This document shows positions 7,474 to 15,502 of a stretch of DNA of 34,423 bases, piece after piece (within the stretch, counting starts at the first letter, position 1; each line of letters begins with the position of its first letter). The translations under genes and the position numbers were made by a program. The notes beneath the pieces were generated by a model that saw only the letters and a list, made by a program, of their open reading frames with translations, was not told where the DNA came from and did not search any database. Source of the stretch: Ga0077527 sp964531455 (GTDB taxonomy: Bacteria > Pseudomonadota > Gammaproteobacteria > Burkholderiales > SG8-41); the NCBI GenBank assembly GCA_964531455.1, contig CAZHFZ010000038.1, positions 1-34,423 of the forward strand, written 5' to 3'.

Positions 7474-8787
7474 TTACAACACGTAGCGAGCGAGGTCTTC
7501 GCTCTGCGCGAGATTCTTCAGGCGTGCATCGACATAGGCGGCATCCACTGTCACCGTCTGTGCATGGCGGCCCGCGTCAAAGGAAATCTCTTCGAGCAAA
7601 CGCTCCATCACCGTATGCAAACGGCGCGCACCGATATTCTCGGTGCGTTCGTTCACCTGCCAGGCGATTTCGGCAAGACGTCGCACCGCATCAGGCTGGA
7701 ATACCAGTTCAACATCCTCAGTCTTGAGCAGTGCTTCATATTGACGGGTGAGGCAGGCATCGGTGCCCGTCAAAATGCGCTCGAAATCTTCCACGGTCAG
7801 GCTTTTCAGTTCGACACGGATCGGCAGCCGGCCCTGCAGCTCCGGAATCAGATCAGACGGTTTGGACAGATGAAACGCGCCGCTGGCGATGAACAGAATG
7901 TGATCGGTGCGGATCATTCCGTATTTGGTGGTCACCGTTGTGCCTTCAACCAGCGGCAGCAGATCACGCTGTACGCCCTGGCGTGACACGTCGGCACCCG
8001 ACATCTCGGAGCGCGTAGCCACCTTGTCGATTTCGTCGATAAAGACAATGCCGTTCTGCTCGACATTGGTGACCGCCGCGGCCTTCAGCTCCTCATCGTT
8101 GACGCGTTTGGCCGCCTCCTCGTCGATCAACAGCTTCATCGCATCGACAATTTTCAGCTTGCGTGACTTGCGTCGTCCGGCGCCGAGGTTCTGGAACATG
8201 CCCTGCAACTGGGAACTGAGGTCTTCCATGCCCGGTGGCGTCATGATTTCCATCTGCGCCGGCTGCGCAGCGACGTCGAGTTCGATTTCCCGGTCATCGA
8301 GCGCACCCTCGCGCAGCATCTTGCGGAATTTCTGCCGTGTCGTTGATTCATTTTCCGCGGCGGTATCACGCGCCGGGGTCAACAGCGCATCAAGAACCCG
8401 CTCCTCAGCGCTATCCTGTGCCTGATGCCGCACGCGACGCATCGCTTCGGTACGCGCGTCCTTGATCGCGGCATCAACCAGATCACGGATGATGGTGTCG
8501 ACGTCACGCCCGACATAACCGACTTCCGTGAATTTGGTCGCCTCGACCTTGATGAATGGCGCACTGGCGAGTCGCGCCAGACGGCGCGCGATTTCGGTCT
8601 TGCCCACACCGGTAGGCCCGATCATCAGTATGTTCTTGGGCGTGATTTCCTGACGCAGCGGGTCGGGCACCTGCTGCCGTCGCCAGCGATTGCGCAATGC
8701 GATTGCCACAGCGCGCTTGGCGTCGTTCTGTCCGACGATATGTTTGTCGAGCTCGTGGACGATTTCCTGCGGGGTCATGGGCGTCAT
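7474..8787 (-). CDS. hslU: HslU, ATPase subunit of the HslUV protease
   Basis: This 437-residue AAA+ unfoldase has the usual family length. It shows the N-terminal TPQEIVHELDKHIVGQ, Walker A GPTGVGKTEIARRLA (about residues 56-70), the pore-loop region TEVGYVGRDVD, the family-specific I domain (about 110-240), Walker B GIVFIDEIDKV, and the C-terminal EDLARYVL tail that docks into HslV. HslU feeds unfolded proteins into HslV in the cytoplasm and is normally heat-shock induced. It lies 84 bp after hslV. Start ATG at 8787 is followed by an in-frame ATG three codons later, so the exact start is uncertain by three residues. Confidence 0.97.
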   Translation of the reverse strand: MTPMTPQEIVHELDKHIVGQNDAKRAVAIALRNRWRRQQVPDPLRQEITPKNILMIGPTGVGKTEIARRLARLASAPFIKVEATKFTEVGYVGRDVDTIIRDLVDAAIKDARTEAMRRVRHQAQDSAEERVLDALLTPARDTAAENESTTRQKFRKMLREGALDDREIELDVAAQPAQMEIMTPPGMEDLSSQLQGMFQNLGAGRRKSRKLKIVDAMKLLIDEEAAKRVNDEELKAAAVTNVEQNGIVFIDEIDKVATRSEMSGADVSRQGVQRDLLPLVEGTTVTTKYGMIRTDHILFIASGAFHLSKPSDLIPELQGRLPIRVELKSLTVEDFERILTGTDACLTRQYEALLKTEDVELVFQPDAVRRLAEIAWQVNERTENIGARRLHTVMERLLEEISFDAGRHAQTVTVDAAYVDARLKNLAQSEDLARYVL

Positions 8788-8791
8788 GATT

Positions 8792-8878
8792 TTGAGGATC
8801 GCGGGTTCAGGATTGAAGGGGCGGCAGAGGCTTTACTCAATCCTCAATCCTCACGCCTCGATCCTTATCGCTCAATCC
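8792..8878. repeat. Short repeats of TCAATCC/AGGATTGA between hslV and hslU
   Basis: The spacer after hslV carries TCAATCCT at 8837-8844 and 8844-8851, a degenerate copy nearby, another TCAATCC at 8872-8878, and the inverted AGGATTGA at 8809-8816. The inverted pair can form a hairpin within the hslV-hslU transcript. It looks like a small extragenic repeat; its role is not evident. Confidence 0.45.
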
Positions 8879-9414
8879 AGTGTTTCGATTAAATGGTTCT
8901 GGTTGGTGTAGATGCAAAGATCACCGGCGATCGTCAGCGATTTTTTGACAATGTCGGCAGGATCCAGTGCGGTATTTTCCAACAAGGCGCGCGCTGCCGC
9001 CTGTGCATAGGCGCCGCCGCTGCCGATGGCAACGATGCCGAACTCGGGCTCGAGCACATCGCCGTTGCCGGTGATGACGAGGGAGTGTTCGGCATCGGCG
9101 ACCGACAGCATGGCCTCAAGCCGGCGCAGCATGCGATCGGTGCGCCAGTCCTTGGCCAGTTCCACTGCGGATCGCATCAGATTGCCCTGATGCTTTTCAA
9201 GTTTCGCTTCGAAGCGCTCAAACAGCGTAAATGCGTCTGCGGTGCCGCCGGCGAATCCGGCAAGGATGCGGTCCTGGTACAGGCGACGGATCTTGCGCGC
9301 CGTTGCCTTGACCACGATGTTGCCCAGCGTCACCTGGCCATCGCCGCCAAGCGCCACACGCTTGCCGCGTCGAACCGAGAGTATGGTGGTGCCATGAAAC
9401 ACGGGGTCTGCCAT
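8872..9414 (-). CDS. hslV: HslV, proteolytic subunit of the HslUV protease
   Basis: This 180-residue Ntn-hydrolase carries the sequence HGTTILSVRRG, in which the catalytic Thr of the mature protein follows a short propeptide (MADPVFHG), an extended form typical of beta-proteobacteria. GGDGQVTLGN, RRLYQDRILAGFAGGTADAFTLFERF and ELAKDWRTDRMLR are HslV hallmarks. Twelve HslV subunits form the degradation chamber capped by HslU. The gene stands upstream of hslU and 95 bp downstream of tonB (9510-10217). A short G/C hairpin near 9483-9502 may end the preceding zinc transcript, but there is no T tract. Confidence 0.97.
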   Translation of the reverse strand: MADPVFHGTTILSVRRGKRVALGGDGQVTLGNIVVKATARKIRRLYQDRILAGFAGGTADAFTLFERFEAKLEKHQGNLMRSAVELAKDWRTDRMLRRLEAMLSVADAEHSLVITGNGDVLEPEFGIVAIGSGGAYAQAAARALLENTALDPADIVKKSLTIAGDLCIYTNQNHLIETLD

Positions 9415-9509
9415 GGTAATTCCGGAGTTGGTAATGGGGGCGCCCGGAGTTTAACCGTTCGCGGAAGCTAGCTGGGGATGTCAGGGGCGGTTTTCAACCC
9501 CTCCAGGAA

Positions 9510-10217
9510 TCAGGATTCGAGCCGGAAAACCACCGGGACCCGCACCCAGTCCTCGATATTCTGGGTGCCGCGCCTTGCCGGTACGAAACGCCAGCTGCGA
9601 ACCGCTTCTAGGGCAGCACTATCCAGCGCAGCCGACCCGCTGGAACGATCAATCTCGGTGCGTGACGCCGTACCGTCCGTCGTCACCAGCACTCGCAGCA
9701 CAACCGTACCTTCTTCGCTGTTTCGGCGCGCAGCCGGCGGATAACGCGGCGGCGGATTTCGCAGATAGGCCGCATTAAATACTGGAGGCGTGACGGTCTG
9801 CTCTGCACGGGGCGCCACAGAGGGCGCCGGAGGAGCAGCCGCCTGCCTCGCGGATTCCGCGACCGGAGAAACCGCGGTCTCCGTCGCGACCGGCGGGGCG
9901 GTATCGACAGGTGCCGCAGAGACCACGGAAGCCGTGCGCGGTGCAGGGGCCGCTTCTGCAGCTTTGGCCCTTGGATTCACTGGTGAAACTGAGGGCGCCA
10001 CAGGAACTGCCGGGACCACTTCACTTTGCGGTATCAACACCACGTCCAGAACGGCAGGAATCTGCGGCGGCTCAGAACGCCACCAGCCGGGTAATCCCAG
10101 CGCCACCAGAACATGCAGAACAACGCTCGCCAGCAGACAGCCCGCAAGCAGCCGGCTCGACGATGACATCAGGTCAATGACCGGGGGCTGCGATGGGACG
10201 GCGCTGGATTGAGTCAT
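9510..10217 (-). CDS. tonB: Second TonB-family energy transducer, last gene of the zinc cluster
   Basis: This 235-residue protein has an N-terminal anchor (about residues 22-42, LLAGCLLASVVLHVLVALGL, with the TonB-type His), a long Pro/Ala/Val-rich periplasmic linker (about 50-150), and a C-terminal TonB domain (PPPRYPPAARRNSEEGTVVL, later ALDSAALEAVRSWRFVPARR). It differs from the copper-operon TonB in having a longer linker. It follows the ZnuD-like receptor by 110 bp, with a strong hairpin and a weak promoter-like pair in the spacer, so it may be partly independent of the operon. It probably energises the ZnuD-like and siderophore-type receptors, using the ExbB/ExbD at 21060-22168. Confidence 0.9.
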   Translation of the reverse strand: MTQSSAVPSQPPVIDLMSSSSRLLAGCLLASVVLHVLVALGLPGWWRSEPPQIPAVLDVVLIPQSEVVPAVPVAPSVSPVNPRAKAAEAAPAPRTASVVSAAPVDTAPPVATETAVSPVAESARQAAAPPAPSVAPRAEQTVTPPVFNAAYLRNPPPRYPPAARRNSEEGTVVLRVLVTTDGTASRTEIDRSSGSAALDSAALEAVRSWRFVPARRGTQNIEDWVRVPVVFRLES

Positions 10218-10258
10218 TACTGAATACTTTTGGGAACGGAGATGCTTAGGAGCCGGAC

Positions 10259-10288
10259 ATTATCGGCGAAACGGCACTGCAACCACAA
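10259..10288 (-). promoter_or_regulatory. Possible promoter for the second tonB
   Basis: On the minus strand TTGTGG (10283-10288) and GATAAT (10259-10264) are separated by 18 bp, about 42 bp before the tonB start. The -35 partly abuts the hairpin that follows the znuD-like gene. This is a sigma70-like match by eye only. Confidence 0.3.
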
Positions 10289-10321
10289 ACGGCCGCGGAT
10301 ATGGAAATACCCGCGGCCGTT
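10288..10321 (-). terminator. Strong GC hairpin after the ZnuD-like gene
   Basis: AACGGCCGCGG and CCGCGGCCGTT form a perfect 11-bp stem that can extend by four more pairs (one wobble) to a 4-nt loop, starting six bases after the stop codon. The downstream T run is poor (GTTTGTGG), so it may act as a partial terminator, an mRNA 3'-end stabiliser, or both. Confidence 0.5.
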
Positions 10322-10327
10322 GCTTCA

Positions 10328-12424
10328 TCAGAACTGCCCGCGCAAGCCGATCTGGGCACTGCGCCGGCCGAGCGGCGCGATATCCTTCAGAAAGGACACG
10401 TGATTCCGCGCTTCTTCATTGAGCAGGTTGACCCCGCGCAGGAATGCTTCCAGCCTGACTCCCGGAGCCGGAAGGCGGTAACTCACCGTTGCGTTGAGCA
10501 TGGTGTAACCGTCGGTCGGCAATTCCCCTGCGGCTACACGATCCTGCTCTTCGAAAAAGGTGGCATCAACGCGGGCACCGAGCCGGTCCTGGCGGTAATC
10601 AACACCGATGCCGTACCGCAATGGCGATATGCGCGGCAGGGGCAAGCCGGTGCTCTTGTCGTCGGCGCGCACATAACTCGCATTGAGCAGCAGATCGAGC
10701 GTGCCGCCCCGCTCCATCACCCGGAAGCGTCCTTCACCCTCAATACCGCGAAATCGTGCAGGAACCGCGCGGTAGGCAAACTCCGGAAGGATTTCTTCGC
10801 CGGTGTTCAAAGAGGTGCCGTCGCCGGCATCGGGCGGATTCAGTTCACCGTCAGCACCGCGGGTGTTGCCGGTATTGAACAATGAAATGAAATTGTCGAA
10901 GCGATTCTGAAACACCCCGATGCTGCCCGAATGTTTGCCCGACTTCATGCGCAGCGTCACATCCAGCGCCTTGGATTTTTCCTTGCCGAACGCTGTATTG
11001 CCGATCTCATACACCCCGGTCGCCGCATGCGGTCCGTTGGCAAAGAGCTCGTAATACGTCGGTGCGCGCTCGGTATATGCGCCGTTCACCGCGAGCGCAA
11101 GGCCTGGAGAAAAGCTCCAAACCGCCCCCATCGCTCCGCTGTTGCCGCTGAACGTTTTTGTCTGCGCGGGATCGAAACGCGGACCAGCGCCGCCAAACGG
11201 CACAGGACCACCGCCTTCGCTGCCGACTTCGCTGCGTTCATGACGGCCGCCGAACGTCAGCTTCAGGGATCCCAGCGGCAGTTCCTCGAAAAAGAATGCC
11301 GCGCGGGAATTGGTGCTCGTTGACGGGACAAAGGCCTCGGCACCCAGGGCCGAAAAATCGAAATCCGTGACCTGCAGGCCGAATGCCCCCTGGAACGGAC
11401 CCAGTTTGCCGTGGGTGGCTTCGAGATGAATGTCATGTCCCTTGTTGGTAAAACGCGTCGCCGGTACGCCAGCGTCCAGTTCAGTGTGTTCATAGTCGGT
11501 CTTGCCCGCCTTGAACTTGAGTGAACGAATGACGTTGCCCAGTTCACGCACCTCGCCGGCAATGTCCCAACGGCTGCTTTGCATGTCGATAGTGACCGTC
11601 GGTTCTGCCACCGTACCGTAGATGGAATTGAAACCGGAACGGGAAATACCAATGTAGCCATTGACCCAGGTATGCGACAGGCCGAATGCGCCACCATCTG
11701 ATTTTGAAGCGCTGTTCGGCAAAGTACCTTCCGCCTCGACAGGCTGCGGATCCGCAATCCGTTGCCGGGCCGAACGCGCAAAGCCCTTGATCTTCAGGTC
11801 TTCGGTATTGCGCGAATAAACATCCGCATGCAATGCGAGGCTGCCATTACCGGCTTCAAACACAACAGCCCCGGCTTTCTCGCGCTCGGCGCCGCCAAAG
11901 CGGCCTTCGACGCGACCACTGACACCTTGCACTGCGGTTTGCGGAATGCGATTGTCGATCACATTGACAACGCCACCAACGGCGCTGCCGCCGTAGAACA
12001 GCGCAGCGGGGCCGCGCACGACCTCCGCACGCTCGATCACCAACGGATCAATCGATACCGCATGGTCAAAACTCAGCGACGATGCATCCAGCACACCGGT
12101 GCCGTTCTGCAACAGACGTATACGGTCACCATCCAGGCCGCGGATCACCGGGCGGCTGGCGTTGGGACCGAAGCCCGTAGCGGCGACGCCAGGCAGACCA
12201 TCAAGCGTGTCGCCGATCGTGGAACGGCGCAACCGGAAAAGATCTTCCCCCTGCAGGATTGAAGCAGGTGAAGCCATTTCAAAAAGATCGCTGCCCAGCG
12301 GATTGCCGGTGACGATCACTTCAGGCAGGGTTGCCGGGGCGGAATTGCTGCTGACCTGCGCGTGGGCTGTAGCGGCGTGAACCGCAACAGCCATCAGCGC
12401 AAGCATGGGGCGCTTGCATCTCAT
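10328..12424 (-). CDS. znuD: ZnuD-like TonB-dependent zinc receptor
   Basis: This 698-residue receptor has a signal peptide (cleavage after AHA, about residue 23), a TonB box (ATLPEVIVTG), a plug (about 40-160, with RPVIRGLDGDRIRLLQNG, then VERAEVVRGPAALFYG written VIERAEVVRGPAALFYG here), and a barrel ending in Phe. The LLQNG...DASSLSFDHAVSIDP block and the C-terminal NLLNEEARNHVSFLKDIAPL block are typical of the ZnuD family, which imports zinc across the outer membrane in Neisseria and Acinetobacter under Zur control. ATG at 12424 is preferred over an upstream in-frame start because it has GGAG six bases upstream and opens a clean signal peptide. No long His-rich loop is seen. Neighbours (DUF3299, ABC genes, Zur) support zinc. 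Confidence 0.85.
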   Translation of the reverse strand: MRCKRPMLALMAVAVHAATAHAQVSSNSAPATLPEVIVTGNPLGSDLFEMASPASILQGEDLFRLRRSTIGDTLDGLPGVAATGFGPNASRPVIRGLDGDRIRLLQNGTGVLDASSLSFDHAVSIDPLVIERAEVVRGPAALFYGGSAVGGVVNVIDNRIPQTAVQGVSGRVEGRFGGAEREKAGAVVFEAGNGSLALHADVYSRNTEDLKIKGFARSARQRIADPQPVEAEGTLPNSASKSDGGAFGLSHTWVNGYIGISRSGFNSIYGTVAEPTVTIDMQSSRWDIAGEVRELGNVIRSLKFKAGKTDYEHTELDAGVPATRFTNKGHDIHLEATHGKLGPFQGAFGLQVTDFDFSALGAEAFVPSTSTNSRAAFFFEELPLGSLKLTFGGRHERSEVGSEGGGPVPFGGAGPRFDPAQTKTFSGNSGAMGAVWSFSPGLALAVNGAYTERAPTYYELFANGPHAATGVYEIGNTAFGKEKSKALDVTLRMKSGKHSGSIGVFQNRFDNFISLFNTGNTRGADGELNPPDAGDGTSLNTGEEILPEFAYRAVPARFRGIEGEGRFRVMERGGTLDLLLNASYVRADDKSTGLPLPRISPLRYGIGVDYRQDRLGARVDATFFEEQDRVAAGELPTDGYTMLNATVSYRLPAPGVRLEAFLRGVNLLNEEARNHVSFLKDIAPLGRRSAQIGLRGQF

Positions 12425-12526
12425 GACGTTCTCCGAATGGCGGAACAGCGCGCCCGGCCAAACAGGCCGGCGCAGCACGCTCCGCAAATGATCTAAAGGG
12501 ATTTCGCCGGACGAGCCGGCAGCCGA

Positions 12527-12750
12527 TCAGGAGAACGCAGGGGGGCCGCGGGAATCGTAGGGGACGCTTGCGCTGAAGGAACGCAGCCGCGAAACAGCGA
12601 CCACCGGGGCGACGGCGTCGGTCGCAGCGAAATGCATGCCATAGGTGGCATGCAGCGCTCCGAGAACCTGGCTGTAAACCAGATCAAATACGCATTTTTC
12701 GGAAACGAACTGACGATCGGGATCATGATGTTCATGAACACAATGCTCAT
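12527..12750 (-). CDS. Small His-rich exported protein, 3' fragment (5' end in assembly gap)
   Basis: Directly after the N run one frame stays open for about 74 codons to a TGA at 12527-12529. It begins with the His/Cys-rich stretch EHCVHEHHDPDRQF, continues EKCVFDLVYSQVLGALHATY, and ends PYDSRGPPAFS. This tail resembles the PRAPP tail of the DUF2946-type protein at 7049-7417, so I suspect a related family. The His-rich stretch suggests zinc binding, in line with its place between DUF3299 and the ZnuD-like receptor. The frame that continues the DUF3299 coding across the gap is a different one, and its translation here looks unlike a protein. The start codon is not visible. Confidence 0.6.
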
Positions 12751-12850
12751 NNNNNNNNNNNNNNNNNNNNNNNNNNNNNNNNNNNNNNNNNNNNNNNNNN
12801 NNNNNNNNNNNNNNNNNNNNNNNNNNNNNNNNNNNNNNNNNNNNNNNNNN
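12751..12850. other. Assembly gap (100 N) between DUF3299 and the His-rich small gene
   Basis: One hundred undetermined bases, a conventional placeholder length. The gap hides the end of the DUF3299 gene and the start of the next one. An apparent 259-codon reading frame across it is an artefact. Confidence 0.97.
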
Positions 12851-13272
12851 CCGTATTTCACCGGTGTTTTGGCCTGAACTTCAACCATCTGCTCCGGGCC
12901 ACCGGGCATGCAGAACGAACAGGTGGGAGGCAGCGCCGCGAGGATGAAACGCTTCTGCCGCTCCCCCATATCCAGGGGCATCATGAAGCCCTGGATGCGG
13001 ACTTCCTGCTTGTCGAGCGTCGCCACGCTTTTGCCAAACTCCGGGATAAAGCGATCTTTCTGCTTCACGGTTTTGACATCGGCCAGCGTCTTCCAGGACG
13101 TCACGCCCTTCAATTCAGGCAGCGGTTTCAAGGCATAGGGTGAAGGCGGCAGATTGGCATCCGCATCCACCGGTTTTTTCATCAAATCATTCTTGCCTGC
13201 CGAACCCTGGAATCCCTGCGCGCTGGCCGAGACCGCCAAGGCAAGCATGACTGCACCAAGTTGAATTTTCAT
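12851..13272 (-). CDS. DUF3299 exported protein, 5' part (3' end in assembly gap)
   Basis: The visible 140 residues have a signal peptide (about 1-19), a linker, and a DUF3299 core: SWKTLADVKTVKQKDRF, LDKQEVRIQGFMMPLD, and PPTCSFCMPGGP with a Cys-X2-Cys pair. The gene runs into the N run at the usual AKTPVKY position, so perhaps 35-50 residues are missing. From memory, DUF3299 proteins are Zur-controlled in Pseudomonas aeruginosa (PA4066, within PA4063-PA4066 beside an ABC ATPase and permease), and the same set is present here. A periplasmic metal-binding or accessory role for the ABC system is inferred. It begins about 60 bp after the 88-residue gene. Confidence 0.82.
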
Positions 13273-13332
13273 AAGTTTAATAAAATGAATAAAATCAATT
13301 AGTTACAAGGATTTCACAAGTCCCGCTACAGA

Positions 13333-13599
13333 CTAGTGGCTGTGCTTCATCCCGCAGTATTTGCCGATTGCCAGTCCTTTGCAATCCTTGGCCAGTTGAC
13401 CGTGGCATTCCTTCTCGGATTTGCCGGACTCAAAACATTTCGCGGCATTGAGATGGGCCTCCGCCATCGCACGATGGTCGGCGATGTCTTTTTTAACTTC
13501 AGCTGCGCCGTGGGATTTGGCTTTATCTGCAGCAATTACTGGTTGTACGGCGAGGGCCGCCACAATCATGACTGCCGTAATGAATCCATTGTTTTTCAT
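13333..13599 (-). CDS. Small periplasmic Cys/His-rich protein
   Basis: No named family is recognised. The 88-residue protein has a signal peptide (about residues 1-24, cleaved after VIAA) and a mature part with four Cys (55, 65, 73, 82) and several His (HRAMAEAHLNAAKC, KECHGQLAKDC, KYCGMKHSH). Four evenly placed Cys suggest two disulfides, or a metal site, and the terminal KHSH adds possible ligands. It lies 50 bp after the ABC permease and 60 bp before DUF3299, on the same strand. A periplasmic zinc-binding or delivery role is inferred from composition and neighbours. The coding call rests on the signal peptide and position. Confidence 0.68.
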   Translation of the reverse strand: MKNNGFITAVMIVAALAVQPVIAADKAKSHGAAEVKKDIADHRAMAEAHLNAAKCFESGKSEKECHGQLAKDCKGLAIGKYCGMKHSH

Positions 13600-13649
13600 G
13601 TGTTGCTCTCCAGGGTCAAGTTAAAAACAGATCGGCCGGCCATAAGATG

Positions 13650-14861
13650 TCAGCCGCGGGCAAGAGTGCCTGCAATATCGGTGCGATACGCACGCCACGC
13701 CGGCACCAGCGCAGCAAGTGCACCCACAACAATCGAAAGTCCGAGAATCAGGAATTCCTCCGGCAGCCACAGGCGACCCGTCATGCTTCCCTGCTGGGCC
13801 GCGCGCATCGCGTAACCGACAATCTCGGCAAAAGCATGTCCCAACGCGATGCCGAGCAAACCGCCTGCGCCGGCGAGCAACATGCCCTCACCAAGCAGCA
13901 ACGCCATCAGGCGTTGCGGAGAAGCGCCCAGGGTTCGCATGACTGCGAGGTCGTAACGCCGCTCTTCCAGCGCGTTATATAGCGCAATGAACACCGACAG
14001 CGCTGCACTGAATACCAGTACCAGCGCAAAGCCGCGCAGCACGTCGGTCCCGACGCCGATGATGCTGAACAATCGCGCGGTCTCGTAGGCCGGTGAAGCC
14101 GCCTGCATGTCACTGTTGTTGTTGACGTAACGGGGCAGGATCGCCGCAGCAAGCGGGGATGCATATTTCACCAGCAGCGCGGTGTATTCCTTTTCCTCAT
14201 CCTTCATCTGCGCGGCAACATTCTCGATGTCGTGTATGCCCAGATGTTCGGCATGCACCGCCCACACGCTTTCAACCGAAGTCAGCACCAGCCGGTCCAG
14301 CACGGTGCCGCTCGGCGCCAGCACGCCGACTACGGTGTAGTCAGCGCCCTCGTGCATGTCACCGCCATCGCCAAGTCCGTGCGCCCCGGCGAATTTTGCG
14401 CCGAGACCGTGCCCGGTGCGCGCCGCGACTTCGGCACCGATGACGGCGTCCAGCGGCTTTTCCCACAAGCGTCCGGCGTTAAGCGTGGCGCCGTAATGCA
14501 CAACATAGTCATGGTTGGTGCCGACGATGCGAAAGCCGCGGTAGCTGTCGCCCAGAGCCAGCGGGATGATTTTCTTGACGGCCCGATGCGCTGAAATTTC
14601 CTTGGCCTGTTTGTAGGCAATATTACCGGTCGGCACATCCAGGTGATAAATCGCCGACAGGATGATCTGCAACGGACTTCCCTTGGCACCGATCACCAGA
14701 TCAATGCCTTCGGCGTCACGGCGCATGCGTTGATCCAGCTGCGTGGTTGCCAGCAGCAGCAAGGTGATGGTGCCGATACCCAGCGCAAACAGAATGACCT
14801 GCAGCGCCGTATTCAGAGCGCGGGCGCGCAGATAACTTGCAGAGAGCCTGAAGAGATTCAT
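13650..14861 (-). CDS. FtsX/MacB-type ABC transporter permease
   Basis: This 403-residue membrane protein has the four-helix MacB/FtsX architecture: one N-terminal helix (about residues 20-42), a large periplasmic domain (about 45-260), and three C-terminal helices (about 270-300, 325-350, 365-390) with the FtsX motif RRYDLAVMRTLGASPQRLMALLLGE. The ATPase gene upstream overlaps it by 4 bp (ATGA). Such transporters export or move substrates from the periplasm rather than importing ions. The combination with DUF3299 and small periplasmic metal proteins resembles P. aeruginosa PA4063-PA4066, which is Zur-regulated. The substrate is unknown; a chelator or lipoprotein cargo is possible. Confidence 0.88.
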   Translation of the reverse strand: MNLFRLSASYLRARALNTALQVILFALGIGTITLLLLATTQLDQRMRRDAEGIDLVIGAKGSPLQIILSAIYHLDVPTGNIAYKQAKEISAHRAVKKIIPLALGDSYRGFRIVGTNHDYVVHYGATLNAGRLWEKPLDAVIGAEVAARTGHGLGAKFAGAHGLGDGGDMHEGADYTVVGVLAPSGTVLDRLVLTSVESVWAVHAEHLGIHDIENVAAQMKDEEKEYTALLVKYASPLAAAILPRYVNNNSDMQAASPAYETARLFSIIGVGTDVLRGFALVLVFSAALSVFIALYNALEERRYDLAVMRTLGASPQRLMALLLGEGMLLAGAGGLLGIALGHAFAEIVGYAMRAAQQGSMTGRLWLPEEFLILGLSIVVGALAALVPAWRAYRTDIAGTLARG

Positions 14862-15502
14862 TGCACTGCTCCAAGCACATAGTGATTGGATATCCGGGCT
14901 TTAACGCGCTGATCATGTGTTGCGATCACCAGGGTCGCACCGCAGGCCGCCGCCTGGGACAGGAGCAGGTCCAGCGCCTGCGTGCAGCGCACATCGTCGA
15001 GATTCGAAGTCGGCTCATCGGCCAGCAACAGACGAGGCCGGTTGACCACGGCACGCGCGATCGCGACACGCTGGGCCTGTCCGTGCGACAGCGCGTGAGG
15101 ATGGGCGTCCGCCTTGTCGGCAAGATCCAGCCCTTCGAGTACTTCCTGAACACGCCCGCTGTCCTGCTTCACACCGGCAAGATATTGCGCAAGCAATACG
15201 TTCTGGGCCACGGTCAGGCTGGAAAGCAAATGCAGGCGCTGGAGGATGATGCCAATATTGCGGCCGCGGAAGCGGTCAAGATCGCTTGCCGATAAGCCGC
15301 TGACATCCTGCCCGGCGACCAGGGCCCGCCCGGAAGTCGTACGCAGAATGCCGGCAAGAATATGCAACAGCGTCGTTTTTCCGCTTCCCGACGGCCCCAG
15401 CATCAGCCATTGATCACCCTGCTGCGCAATCCATGCGGCCACCCGCAAGACGTCCTTGCCGGCATACTCGTGTCGCACATCGCGCAGTTCAAACACGCTC
15501 AT
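14858..15502 (-). CDS. ABC transporter ATP-binding subunit (LolD/MacB type)
   Basis: This 214-residue ATPase has Walker A GPSGSGKTTLL (about residues 36-46), a Q-loop (IILQRLHLL), the signature LSHGQAQRVAIARA (first residue Ser is Leu-Ser-His-Gly here, a slight variant of LSGGQ), Walker B LLLADEPTSNLD and the H-loop ATHD. The ATG at 15502 is preferred over an upstream in-frame start because it overlaps the stop of the COG0523 gene by 4 bp (ATGA) and follows GAAGAGGA. It overlaps the permease start by 4 bp in turn. It powers the permease at 13650-14861. Confidence 0.92.
   Translation of the reverse strand: MSVFELRDVRHEYAGKDVLRVAAWIAQQGDQWLMLGPSGSGKTTLLHILAGILRTTSGRALVAGQDVSGLSASDLDRFRGRNIGIILQRLHLLSSLTVAQNVLLAQYLAGVKQDSGRVQEVLEGLDLADKADAHPHALSHGQAQRVAIARAVVNRPRLLLADEPTSNLDDVRCTQALDLLLSQAAACGATLVIATHDQRVKARISNHYVLGAVQ

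Noticed and set aside
9483..9502. Terminator after the second tonB
   Set aside because: The AGGGG/CCCCT pairing is short and imperfect and no T tract follows, so it is only mentioned, not listed.
10425..12487. Longer start for the ZnuD-like receptor (21 extra residues)
   Set aside because: The extension contains no signal peptide, whereas the ATG at 12424 has a ribosome-binding site and opens one.
12493..13272. Single 259-residue gene including the N run
   Set aside because: The reading frame crosses 100 undetermined bases and its part after the gap lacks protein character; a different frame there is better.
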